DNA from: Desulfobacterales bacterium
Lineage (GTDB): Bacteria; Desulfobacterota; Desulfobacteria; Desulfobacterales; JAEINQ01
DNA length: 64,000 bases
Direction: 5' to 3'
Assembly (NCBI GenBank): GCA_016342285.1
Contig: JAEINQ010000035.1
Location: 1 to 64,000 of the forward strand
Each line of letters opens with the position of its first letter. The stretch's first letter is position 1. This document shows, piece by piece, positions 34,268-41,724 of the stretch. Under the pieces are notes generated by a model. That model was not told where the DNA came from. It saw nothing but the letters and a program-made list of their open reading frames with translations, and did no database searches. The translations under genes and the position numbers were made by a program.

Positions 34268-37200
34268 GTGCCCAACCCGTCCCAATCCGTCTTCGAATCG
34301 CTTTCCGTTGCCTCGGTCGATACCCGCTTCAGCGTTTTTCACGAATTGATGGCACGCAAGATCCAGGAAATTCTTCTGGTCGCCAACCCCTACGATGCCT
34401 TTATTCTGGAAGAAGACGGCAGTCTCGCCGCCCGGATCATCAACGAATACCACGGGCTGAACTTGAGCCGGCCGCCGAGAATTATCCGTGCCACCTCGGG
34501 TGCCGAAGCCATGGATCGCCTGGACCGGCACCCCTTTGATCTGGTCCTGGCCATGCCCAACCTCAAGGACACGGACCCCTACCGGCTGGCAAAAGCCGTC
34601 AAAGCACGCAAGCCGAAACTGCCGGTGGTGGTGCTGACCCACGATCCCGGAGGGCTGGGGCCGGAAATAGACGCCTCCCCTGGCGATGGGATCGACCAGA
34701 CCTTTGTCTGGTCCGGTGACAGCGATCTGCTGCTGGCCATCGTGAAAAACGCCGAAGACAGGCTCAACGTGGCGGCGGACACCCAAAGCGCCAACGTCCG
34801 GGTGCTGATTCTGGTAGAGGATTCGCCCCTGTACCGCTCCTTTTTGCTGCCGCTGATCTATCGCGAGGTGGTCCGGCAGACCCAGTCGGTGCTGGATGAA
34901 AGCCTCAACGAAGCCCACCGTCTGCTGAAGATGCGGGCCCGGCCCAAGATTCTCGTGGCGGAGAATTTCGAGCAGGCCATGGCCATGTATGCCAAGTTCA
35001 AACCGTATGTCTTCGGCGTTGTTTCCGATACCCGGTTTCCCAAATGCGGCAAGGTGGATGCTGACGCCGGCATTATTCTGCTGACCCAGATCAAAAAAGA
35101 GATCCCCCACCTGCCCCTGCTGCTCATCAGTTCGGAGCCCCAAAACCGGGCACGGGCCGAATCGCTCCAGGTCCAGTTCGTGGACAAGAACGATTCACGG
35201 CTTTTCCAGGAAATCCGGTCGTTCTTCCTCGATTTTCTCGGTTTCGGTGACTTTGTCTTCCGCGCCGCGGATGGCCGCGAGTTGGGACGGGCGGCCAGTT
35301 TCAGGGAGTTGGAAAAGCTCTTGCCGAATATTTCCGATGAACCCATTTACTACCATGCCTGCCGCAACCGATTTTCCAACTGGTTCATGGCGAGATCGGA
35401 AATTGCGCTGGCCTCCATTTTGGGACGGATTCCGGTTTCCGATTTTGACGACATGGATGCCCTTCGCCGTTTTCTGGTGGAGAGCATTCACACCCTGCGA
35501 AAGAACCGCCAAAAGGGGGTGGTGGCCCAGTTCTCCGCCCGCGACTTCGATCCGGCCATCTCCGATTTTACCAAGATTGGCAACGGTTCCCTGGGGGGCA
35601 AGGCCCGGGGCTTGGCCTTTTTCTCCCACCTGCTGCAATCGCAAGTCGATTTTTCAAAGAAATACCCTGACGTGGAGATTGTGGTACCCAAGACCCTGGT
35701 CATCACCACCGACGGGTTCGACGCCTTTGTGTTGGCCAACAACCTGTCGGAGATTGATTCGGAGAAGCTCAGCGATGGGCAAATCGCCGATCGCTTTCAG
35801 GCGGCACCGCTGCCGGCCGACATGGTGAAAAATCTCGGGGCTTTTCTGGAACGGACCGAGGTTCCCGTCTCCGTGCGCTCGTCGAGCCTGCTGGAGGATG
35901 CCTATCACCACCCCCATGCCGGCCTTTACAAGACCTACATGATTCCCAACAACCACCCGTCCCTGGACATACGGCTCCAACACCTGATCACCGCCGTCAA
36001 GCGGGTCTACGCCTCTCGTTTTTTCAAGGGGCCCGCCATGTTTTCCCATGCCACCGCCTTCCGGGCGCGCCGGGACGCCATGGCCGTGATCATCCAGCAA
36101 CTCATGGGACGGGCTTACAACGACCATTTTTACCCGGCCATCTCAGGTGTTGCCCAATCATGGAACTACTACCCCATCGGCCCCATGGCGGCCGGGGACG
36201 GCATCGCCCGCATCGCGCTGGGTTTCGGTAAGGCCGTGGTGGAAAACGAGGTGGACCTTCGGTTCTCTCCAAGGCATCCGTCTGCAATGCCGCAGTTTTC
36301 CAAAGTGGCCGACATTTTGTCCCACGCCCAGCAGCGGTTTTATGCCCTTTGTCTTCGCGGATACGACGAGGCCCCGGGGGGTGACAACGAGAGCAACCTG
36401 GAACTGCGCGACGTGACGGATGCCCAGGGAGAGTATCCGGTCCGGACCCTGTCGAGCACCTATATTGTTGACGAGGACCGGATTCGCGATTCGGCCGCGG
36501 CGTCCGGGCCCAAGGTGATGACCTTTGCCCAGGTGCTCAAATACGGCCGGTTTCCCCTGGCGCCCCTCATAGACGACCTGCTCACCCTAGGCCGGGAGGG
36601 GATGGGGTGTGACGTGGAATTCGAGTTCTGCGTTGATCTTGCCCCGGATAACTCCGCCCGGGACACCTTTGCCGTGCTTCAGATGCGCCCCATGGCAGCC
36701 GGTGAACAACACGCCGACGTGCATGTGGACGAGGCGGACCGGGCCGGGGCCGTCTGCTACGCTTCCCAGTGCCTGGGGAACGGCTTGAAGACGGACATGA
36801 CCGATTTCATCTACGTCAAACCGGAGGCTTTCGACGCTGCCGCCACCGTTGATATCGCCGGCGAGATCGCCCGTCTCAACGCAGGGCTGGCAGCGGAAAA
36901 GAAACGATACCTGTTGGCCGGGCCGGGTCGGTGGGGTTCCGCCGACCGCTGGCTCGGTATTCCGGTCCGCTGGCCGGACATTCGCCAGGTCGGCGTCATG
37001 ATCGAGATGCGCAACCGATTGCTGCGGGCCGACCCGAGCCAGGGGAGTCATTTTTTTCAACAGATTACCGCCCAGGGAATCTTCTATGCCACGGTGACCG
37101 AGGGTGAAGCGGACGTTTTCGACTGGGACTGGTTCCGGGGCCAGCCGGCCATCAATGAGACCGACCACCTTCGCCACCTGCGTCTGTCCGACCCCTTTGT

Positions 37201-37273
37201 GGTCAAGGCCGACGGCCACCACGGACGCTGTGCCATCCTTCACCCGGAGGCTTCCCAGAGGCATTCCCATTGA
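34268..37273 (+). CDS. PEP/pyruvate-binding (PPDK-N) protein with two receiver-like domains
   Basis: The start is the GTG at 34268, after GCGGGAGGTGCCC; the frame upstream is repeat DNA. The product is 1001 residues. Residues about 30-145 look like a receiver without phospho-acceptor (DLVLAMPNLKDTDP has Met where Asp is expected). Residues about 175-315 look like a second, longer receiver (VRVLILVEDSPLYR, VVSDTRFPKCGK with Asp). From about 440 to 880 is the nucleotide-binding N-terminal domain of pyruvate phosphate dikinase/PEP synthase (GNGSLGGKARGLAFF, PVSVRSSSLLEDAYHHPHAG, DVEFEFCVDL). The phosphohistidine and PEP-binding domains are absent, so it is not a complete PPDK. The domain mix suggests a regulated ATP-dependent phosphotransfer, but substrate and partner are unknown. 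Confidence 0.82.
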   Translation: MPNPSQSVFESLSVASVDTRFSVFHELMARKIQEILLVANPYDAFILEEDGSLAARIINEYHGLNLSRPPRIIRATSGAEAMDRLDRHPFDLVLAMPNLKDTDPYRLAKAVKARKPKLPVVVLTHDPGGLGPEIDASPGDGIDQTFVWSGDSDLLLAIVKNAEDRLNVAADTQSANVRVLILVEDSPLYRSFLLPLIYREVVRQTQSVLDESLNEAHRLLKMRARPKILVAENFEQAMAMYAKFKPYVFGVVSDTRFPKCGKVDADAGIILLTQIKKEIPHLPLLLISSEPQNRARAESLQVQFVDKNDSRLFQEIRSFFLDFLGFGDFVFRAADGRELGRAASFRELEKLLPNISDEPIYYHACRNRFSNWFMARSEIALASILGRIPVSDFDDMDALRRFLVESIHTLRKNRQKGVVAQFSARDFDPAISDFTKIGNGSLGGKARGLAFFSHLLQSQVDFSKKYPDVEIVVPKTLVITTDGFDAFVLANNLSEIDSEKLSDGQIADRFQAAPLPADMVKNLGAFLERTEVPVSVRSSSLLEDAYHHPHAGLYKTYMIPNNHPSLDIRLQHLITAVKRVYASRFFKGPAMFSHATAFRARRDAMAVIIQQLMGRAYNDHFYPAISGVAQSWNYYPIGPMAAGDGIARIALGFGKAVVENEVDLRFSPRHPSAMPQFSKVADILSHAQQRFYALCLRGYDEAPGGDNESNLELRDVTDAQGEYPVRTLSSTYIVDEDRIRDSAAASGPKVMTFAQVLKYGRFPLAPLIDDLLTLGREGMGCDVEFEFCVDLAPDNSARDTFAVLQMRPMAAGEQHADVHVDEADRAGAVCYASQCLGNGLKTDMTDFIYVKPEAFDAAATVDIAGEIARLNAGLAAEKKRYLLAGPGRWGSADRWLGIPVRWPDIRQVGVMIEMRNRLLRADPSQGSHFFQQITAQGIFYATVTEGEADVFDWDWFRGQPAINETDHLRHLRLSDPFVVKADGHHGRCAILHPEASQRHSH

Positions 37274-37283
37274 TATTGTTGGA

Positions 37284-37328
37284 TTGACAGGACGGCTGGC
37301 CCCAGGTATAGTTTACGTTAACGTAAAC
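37284..37328 (+). promoter_or_regulatory. promoter with perfect palindromic operator upstream of the acyl-CoA dehydrogenase
   Basis: TTGACA (37284-37289), 17 bases and TATAGT (37307-37312) form a near-consensus sigma-70 promoter. GTTTACGTTAACGTAAAC (37311-37328) is an 18-base perfect palindrome overlapping the -10 box and the start point. From memory, it resembles the site of the MerR-family regulator LiuR, which controls branched-chain amino acid and fatty-acid degradation. No such regulator is in the window. Confidence 0.75.
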
Positions 37329-37363
37329 AGTATTTCTTCAGGCCACCCGACAAAGGAGCGATC

Positions 37364-38608
37364 ATGTTCAATTATCTTCTCGACGAGACACAGCGGCAGT
37401 TGCGGGACGAGGTTCGGGATTTCGTCAAATCGATCCCCCGGCAAATGATTCTGGACATGGATGCGGAAAAGATTACCTTCCCCAAGGAATTCCTTCAGGA
37501 GGCCGCCCGGCGCAACCTATTGGGTTGCCGCTATCCGGTGCAATGGGGCGGTCGGGGGATGGACTGGGTCGCCGCCGCCACCGCCATCGAGGAGATCGGC
37601 ACCCTGGGATACGTCTTTGCCTGCACCTTTGGCGTCGGTGCCGAACTGGTCTGCGATGCCATCATCATTCACGGTAACGACGCCCAAAAGGAAAAATACG
37701 TCAAACCCTTGCTGTGCGGCGAGATTTTTGCCGCCGAATGCCTGACTGAACCCCGGGGCGGATCTGATTTTTTCGGCACCACCACCACGGCCGAAGACCG
37801 GGGAGACCATTTTGTCATCAACGGCCAGAAGCGGTTCATCGTGGGCGGCGAAGGGGCGGATTATTTCCTGGTCTATGCCCGCACCGACCCCGAGGCCGAC
37901 CCTCACAAGGGGATCTCGGCCTTTATCGTGGATCGGGGACCGGGGGTGGAGAGCAAATACCTCTACGGGCTCATGGGATGCCGGGGCGGCGGGGCCAGCC
38001 GTCTGGTGTTTAAGGATGTGCGGGTCCCCAAAGAGAATGTGGTCGGGTCGGTGAACGGCGGATTCGAGGTGTTTAAGACCATGATGATCCCTGAGCGCCT
38101 GGGTACGGCGGCCATGACCATCGGTGCGGCCCGCCCGGCCCTGGACGTGGCCACCGGCTACACCACCCGCCGAAAGGCCTTTGGCCAGCCCGTGGCCCAG
38201 TTCCAGGGGGTCAGCTTTCAGGTGGCCGAGGCGGCCATGCTCCTGGATGCGGCCCGGGCCATGGTCTATGTGACCTGCCGGGCCGTGGACCAGAACGAAG
38301 ATGGCCGACGGGTGCGCAGAATGATTTCCGAGACCAAGAAATTTGTCACCGAATCCTGCCAGAAGGTGGCCCACAACGCCATGCAGGTCATGGGCGGCAT
38401 CGGGTACACCAACGTCTTTCCGGTGGAACGGATTTTTCGTGACCTTCGCCTGGCCTCCATCTGGACCGGGACCAACGAGGTTATGTCCATGATCATTGCC
38501 AACGAATGGTACAAGGAGTACTGGGCGAACAAACAGGCGGGCCTGACCCGGGACCCGGAGCCGGACGCGGCCGAGGCGGACGCCGAAGATGAGAAGATCT
38601 ACGAATAA
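37364..38608 (+). CDS. acyl-CoA dehydrogenase
   Basis: The 414-residue flavoenzyme has ECLTEPRGGSDF (FAD contact), RRKAFGQPVAQFQGV, MQVMGGIGYTNVFPVERIFRD and IWTGTNEVM. At the position of the catalytic Glu of medium-chain enzymes (YEGT) it has Thr368 (WTGT). Glu244 in MIPERLG aligns with the alternative catalytic Glu of isovaleryl-CoA and long-chain dehydrogenases, so it may be of that type; this is an alignment made by eye. It removes two hydrogens from an acyl-CoA, passing electrons to ETF. It has its own promoter and operator. The acidic C-terminal tail (EPDAAEADAEDEKIYE) is unusual. Confidence 0.92.
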   Translation: MFNYLLDETQRQLRDEVRDFVKSIPRQMILDMDAEKITFPKEFLQEAARRNLLGCRYPVQWGGRGMDWVAAATAIEEIGTLGYVFACTFGVGAELVCDAIIIHGNDAQKEKYVKPLLCGEIFAAECLTEPRGGSDFFGTTTTAEDRGDHFVINGQKRFIVGGEGADYFLVYARTDPEADPHKGISAFIVDRGPGVESKYLYGLMGCRGGGASRLVFKDVRVPKENVVGSVNGGFEVFKTMMIPERLGTAAMTIGAARPALDVATGYTTRRKAFGQPVAQFQGVSFQVAEAAMLLDAARAMVYVTCRAVDQNEDGRRVRRMISETKKFVTESCQKVAHNAMQVMGGIGYTNVFPVERIFRDLRLASIWTGTNEVMSMIIANEWYKEYWANKQAGLTRDPEPDAAEADAEDEKIYE

Positions 38609-38646
38609 AATTTCTGGCGAAATTTTATGAGACGCGGCTTCGCCGC
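38607..38646. repeat. dual-hairpin element, copy 2
   Basis: AAAATTTC, 4-base loop, GAAATTTT (38607-38626), then GCGGC, TTC, GCCGC (38634-38646). It overlaps the stop codon of the acyl-CoA dehydrogenase gene by two bases and copies the layout seen at 7580-7620 with compensatory changes in both stems. Confidence 0.7.
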
Positions 38647-38703
38647 TAAAGGTCAAATCCTTTTCCGGTTTGTGCGGAAAAATTGAAACGATTCGGAGAT
38701 TGT

Positions 38704-39543
38704 ATGCATCGGCCGGAGTGGATTGACAGAGGGTTTAATCGGGTGGTGGACGCGGTTTTTGCCGCCTGGCCCCAGCCGGTGCCGACCCCCGCAGCGCTAC
38801 GGCGCTGCCGGTTGGTTTCCCATCGGGGGGAACACGACAACGCGCACATTTTCGAAAACACCCTGGCCGCCTTTGACCGGGCGCTGAGCCTCGGCGTCTG
38901 GGGCGTCGAGTTCGACCTTCGCTGGACCCGTGATCTCCACCCCGTGGTCCACCACGACAGCCACCTGGAACGGATTTTCGGCTCACCGCTGCATATCCGA
39001 GACCTGACCCTGGCCCAGCTTCGGACCGACTTTCCCCTGGTGCCCACCCTGGCCGAGGTGATCCATCGCTATGGCCGGAAAATGCACCTGATGATGGAGA
39101 TTAAGGCGGAGCCCTACCCGGACCGGGGGCGCCAGAACAAAACCCTCGGGGAACTCTTTGCGCCCTTAAAGGCAAAAGCCGACTATCATCTGCTCTCCCT
39201 GACCCCGGGCATGTTCGACGTGATCGATTTTGTCGCCCCGGACGCGTTCTTGCTCATCGGGGAGATTCACCTGCCGACCTTTAGCCGCCTGGCCCTGGCC
39301 CGGGGTTTTGGCGGGGTCTGCGGCCACTACCTTTTCGCCTCACGACGACACCTCAGACGCCACCAGCGTGCCGGCCAGGGGGTGGGCACCGGGTACCCGG
39401 CCTCGAAAAACGTCCTGTTCCGGGAGATCAACCGCGGCGTGGACTGGCTTTTTTCCAACCATGCCGGTACCTTGCAGCGGATTTGCGATGACAACGCACA
39501 AGACGGGAGAATACATTCCTTGAACATTGGGAATTGGACCTAA
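38704..39543 (+). CDS. glycerophosphodiester phosphodiesterase
   Basis: From the ATG at 38704 (CGGAGATTGT upstream) the enzyme is 279 residues. It has the GDPD TIM-barrel signature: SHRGEHDN (catalytic His), FENTLAAFDRAL, VWGVEFDLRWTRD (metal Glu and Asp), VVHHDSHLER (second catalytic His) and LMMEIKAE. It hydrolyses glycerophosphodiesters to sn-glycerol-3-phosphate and an alcohol. There is no signal peptide, so it acts in the cytoplasm. The last 15 residues run into a TTGAACATTGGGAATTGGACC segment that resembles the intergenic repeats, so the natural C-terminus may have been altered. Confidence 0.88.
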   Translation: MHRPEWIDRGFNRVVDAVFAAWPQPVPTPAALRRCRLVSHRGEHDNAHIFENTLAAFDRALSLGVWGVEFDLRWTRDLHPVVHHDSHLERIFGSPLHIRDLTLAQLRTDFPLVPTLAEVIHRYGRKMHLMMEIKAEPYPDRGRQNKTLGELFAPLKAKADYHLLSLTPGMFDVIDFVAPDAFLLIGEIHLPTFSRLALARGFGGVCGHYLFASRRHLRRHQRAGQGVGTGYPASKNVLFREINRGVDWLFSNHAGTLQRICDDNAQDGRIHSLNIGNWT

Positions 39544-39746
39544 GCTGAGCGATTGTCGAGGTTGCCGTAGATACAAGGAAGATGTTTTTCCGCTATAGTT
39601 CTTTATGCGGTAAGGCATCTGACGCTGTAGATGCGGTAAGATCGGCAATCCCGAAGGGTTTTAAATTGCGAAATACAGAATTGGATTTGAATCTTATAAT
39701 ATCGTTTACTTATATTTCTTTTCGAGATTTAAAACGCTCAGTTTAG

Positions 39747-39820
39747 GTTGGATGTTGAGCCCTGAACCCCATTTGAGGGGGCTTGGCTGAGCCCACCCCC
39801 TCTGCGGGTGGCGCCTTACT
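39747..39820. repeat. GGACATTGAG-type repeat, third copy
   Basis: GGTTGGATGTTGAGCCC, CCCC...GGGG, and CACCCCCTCTGCGGGTGG then CCTTACT. It is the most diverged of the three copies. Confidence 0.6.
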
Positions 39821-39848
39821 TTTGACAGTCCCGTAATAAGTCCATTTT

Positions 39849-39933
39849 CACCACGAGGACACGAAGAGCACGAAGATGTCGTAATAATATGCAATGATTT
39901 CAGCTTCGTGTACTTCGTGCTCTTCGTGGTTAA
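39849..39933. repeat. ACCAC-type long hairpin
   Basis: CACCACGAGGACACGAAGAG and CTTCGTGCTCTTCGTGGTTA are the arms, built from a repeated CACGAAGAG word, with a further internal CGAAG/CTTCG pair. Confidence 0.75.
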
Positions 39934-40065
39934 TCAAAAAAGTGGGCATGTTGCTGACTTTTTACGAGAGCATCACTTTTGGACCGACCCGTCCCCCTGC
40001 CTTTCCGCCACCGCTGTTTTCCATTGCAATTGCGCTCGAACCGATAAATGATAAAATAATTCTTT

Positions 40066-40147
40066 TGACCACAGAGATCACGGAGCACGCAGAGAATTGT
40101 CCTGACATATTTATTGCCTCTGAGTTTTTTGAGTACTCTGTGGTCAA
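40066..40147. repeat. ACCAC-type long hairpin
   Basis: TTGACCACAGAGATCACGGAG on the left is answered by CTCTGAG...GAGTACTCTGTGGTCAA on the right. The outer 11 bases pair perfectly, with an A/T-rich centre. Confidence 0.7.
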
Positions 40148-40149
40148 TT

Positions 40150-40202
40150 AGAGATTTCTTCGGGTTTATCAAAGCCTGGTCCCGTGGGCCAGGAAGTCCT
40201 TA
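40150..40202. repeat. hairpin module, CCTGG...CCAGG type
   Basis: CCTGGTCCCGTGGGCCAGG lies 60 bases before the start of the small exported protein. It belongs to the family at 15018 and 28238. Confidence 0.55.
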
Positions 40203-40255
40203 ACTTCTCCCCAATTGTCCGCCGAAACCGATTCGGCGGGGAAAGGCGGTACACC

Positions 40256-40549
40256 ATGAAACGAGGCATTATAATCACGATTCTGGCGATGACGGCCGTC
40301 GTCATGGCAGCCGGCTCCCCGTGGGCCACGGAAACCGTTATGACCGAGGCGGACGGCCGGTTCGCGCTGCTCAACGCCGAGTACAATTCGGCCATCATCC
40401 AGCGCAGCCAGACCACCACCTTCCTGGAAAAGCGGCTGTTTAAAATCGACCGGCGCACCGGCGAGACCTGGATGCTCATCGACGCCATCCGCGAAGGCAA
40501 GGATATCAAGTACTGGAAGAAGATTGAAAACGAGGGGAAAGACAAGTAG
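40256..40549 (+). CDS. small exported protein of unknown function
   Basis: The 97-residue product starts at an ATG after GGAAAGGCGG and has a signal peptide (IIITILAMTAVVMAAGSPWA). The mature 75 residues contain GRFALLNAEYNSAIIQRSQT and LFKIDRRTGETWML, a pattern seen in small beta-rich periplasmic proteins that resemble one propeller blade. I recognise no family. The short open frame upstream of the ATG lacks a ribosome-binding site. Confidence 0.65.
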   Translation: MKRGIIITILAMTAVVMAAGSPWATETVMTEADGRFALLNAEYNSAIIQRSQTTTFLEKRLFKIDRRTGETWMLIDAIREGKDIKYWKKIENEGKDK

Positions 40550-40585
40550 GTTGATCGGTACTGAATTTTCCATTCAAAGCCCTTT

Positions 40586-40732
40586 GTGGTATGGATATGC
40601 CTGACGCTTTGCGGCAGTGATACCAACGAGCAGATCGCAAAAGAGGTCAAGGTGCAACTTATTGCCCCGACACAAAAGGGGCGTGAGAAAAGTCCATTGA
40701 CCGGCTTGCCCTGGCAAAGAAACTCAGGGTGA
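40586..40732 (+). pseudogene. transposase relic
   Basis: One frame reads TLCGSDTNEQIAKEVKVQLI then APTQKGREKSPLT, matching by eye the D-x2-YGS-(D/E)-x-N ... L-(I/V)-(A/S)-P segment of DDE transposases of the IS1182/ISNCY type. It has no start and is cut at both ends, so only about 48 codons remain. Confidence 0.45.
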
Positions 40733-40774
40733 GAAAACTTGGGCCGACCTTCTTAAGTCGACTTATCGCAACCA

Positions 40775-40907
40775 TCGCCTCGCCAAACGAAGAGTAAGTC
40801 GCCGACCACACCACCGCCCCATTTACATCTGTCATCTTCTTGGGCGTGCCCGTATGGTCGGTATGGTAGAAGTAGTAGTTGCTTCCAAGGATCCTGGGGC
40901 GGACCAA
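40775..40907 (-). pseudogene. RHS-repeat protein fragment
   Basis: NYYFYHTDHTGTPKKMTDVN and GAVVWSATYSSFGEA form a typical RHS/YD-repeat segment (YHTDHLGTP...D..G.VVW...Y..FG). Before and after it the frame is not RHS-like, so it is a fragment with no start or toxin domain. A 63-codon open frame on the same strand at 40909-41100 is of unknown nature. Confidence 0.65.
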
Positions 40908-41190
40908 GCTATCTCTCGGATTTCGATCCGGCCATGATCAGGCGGTTGGCAATGGACAAAATCGGATTTTTGCCGGTCATAAAGTATAGCGAAATGTCCT
41001 GAAAAAGACCGGGCTGATTGTTTTTGATAGTGAAGCGGTAATGGGCGTTGTACTCCCGGACCCAATAGCAATAAAAGAAGGCTTCACTCGGATTGGCCAT
41101 CTTCTCAGGCCGACATTGCTTTCAGAAAAGGAAGATGTTTTCCCTTGACAAAAAGTGAAATTTAAGATATATGACGCGCGGTTCGGTTAA

Positions 41191-41631
41191 GTGCGGCAAG
41201 AAGCCTCAAAAGCGAATCAAACAAAATTCATCTACCATACAAATCAAGCCAAGAAGGTTCTACCGTGTACGATTCGTAGATGCATTCTCGGCTTTTTTTG
41301 TCCCGGTTTTCAAAATTATCGAGGATGCATCGAAGTTGACTGGACGGTAATGATTCTCAAAGAGAACCTCAAACCCATCTATAGTTGCCGTTCCCGCATT
41401 TGGGCTGCCAAAGCAATTGACAACTGGTGCGCTCTGGCTCGTTCTTTAAATCATCCGTCGGCAAACAGTTTCGCATAAAAGTTTGAACGGCAGCGGGTCG
41501 GCATTCTCAGCCCCTGTGACTTACGCATTCACACGGGAAAGGTCGAAGGGGTGAACAATACAATCAAGGTCATCAAGCGAAAGGCTTATGGCTTTCACGA
41601 CGTTCGATACTTTACTCTGAAAATGTATTAG
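41191..41631 (+). pseudogene. ISL3-family transposase, C-terminal remnant
   Basis: A single frame reads ILKENLKPIYSCRSRIWAAK, then a TAA stop at 41476-41478, then GILSPCDLRIHTGKVEGVNN and TIKVIKRKAYGFHDVRYFTL before its natural TAG. The last part is the hallmark end of ISL3 transposases (EGxNNxIKxIKRxAYGFHDxxYF). The N-terminal two thirds are missing and terminal inverted repeats are not apparent, so the element is dead. Confidence 0.8.
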
Positions 41632-41724
41632 GCCTTCTCCAACTAATTCGGGAGAAAATCCAACGATAAAAGATTCGCTCAACAACCTGAATATGGAGAA
41701 GCCCGTGGAAAGGGGTATGATCAT

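Larger units (their letters stand above)
39544..40255. other. repeat-dense intergenic region
   Basis: No credible gene lies here. In order it holds a TGCCGTAGATACAAGG-type element (39562-39655), a GGATGTTGAG/CTCTGCGGGTGG repeat (39747-39820), a CCCGTAATAAGTC word, two ACCAC-type hairpins (39849-39933, 40066-40147), an ACTTTTTACGAGAGCATCAC word between them, and a CCTGGTCCCGTGGGCCAGG hairpin at 40150-40202. Confidence 0.75.
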
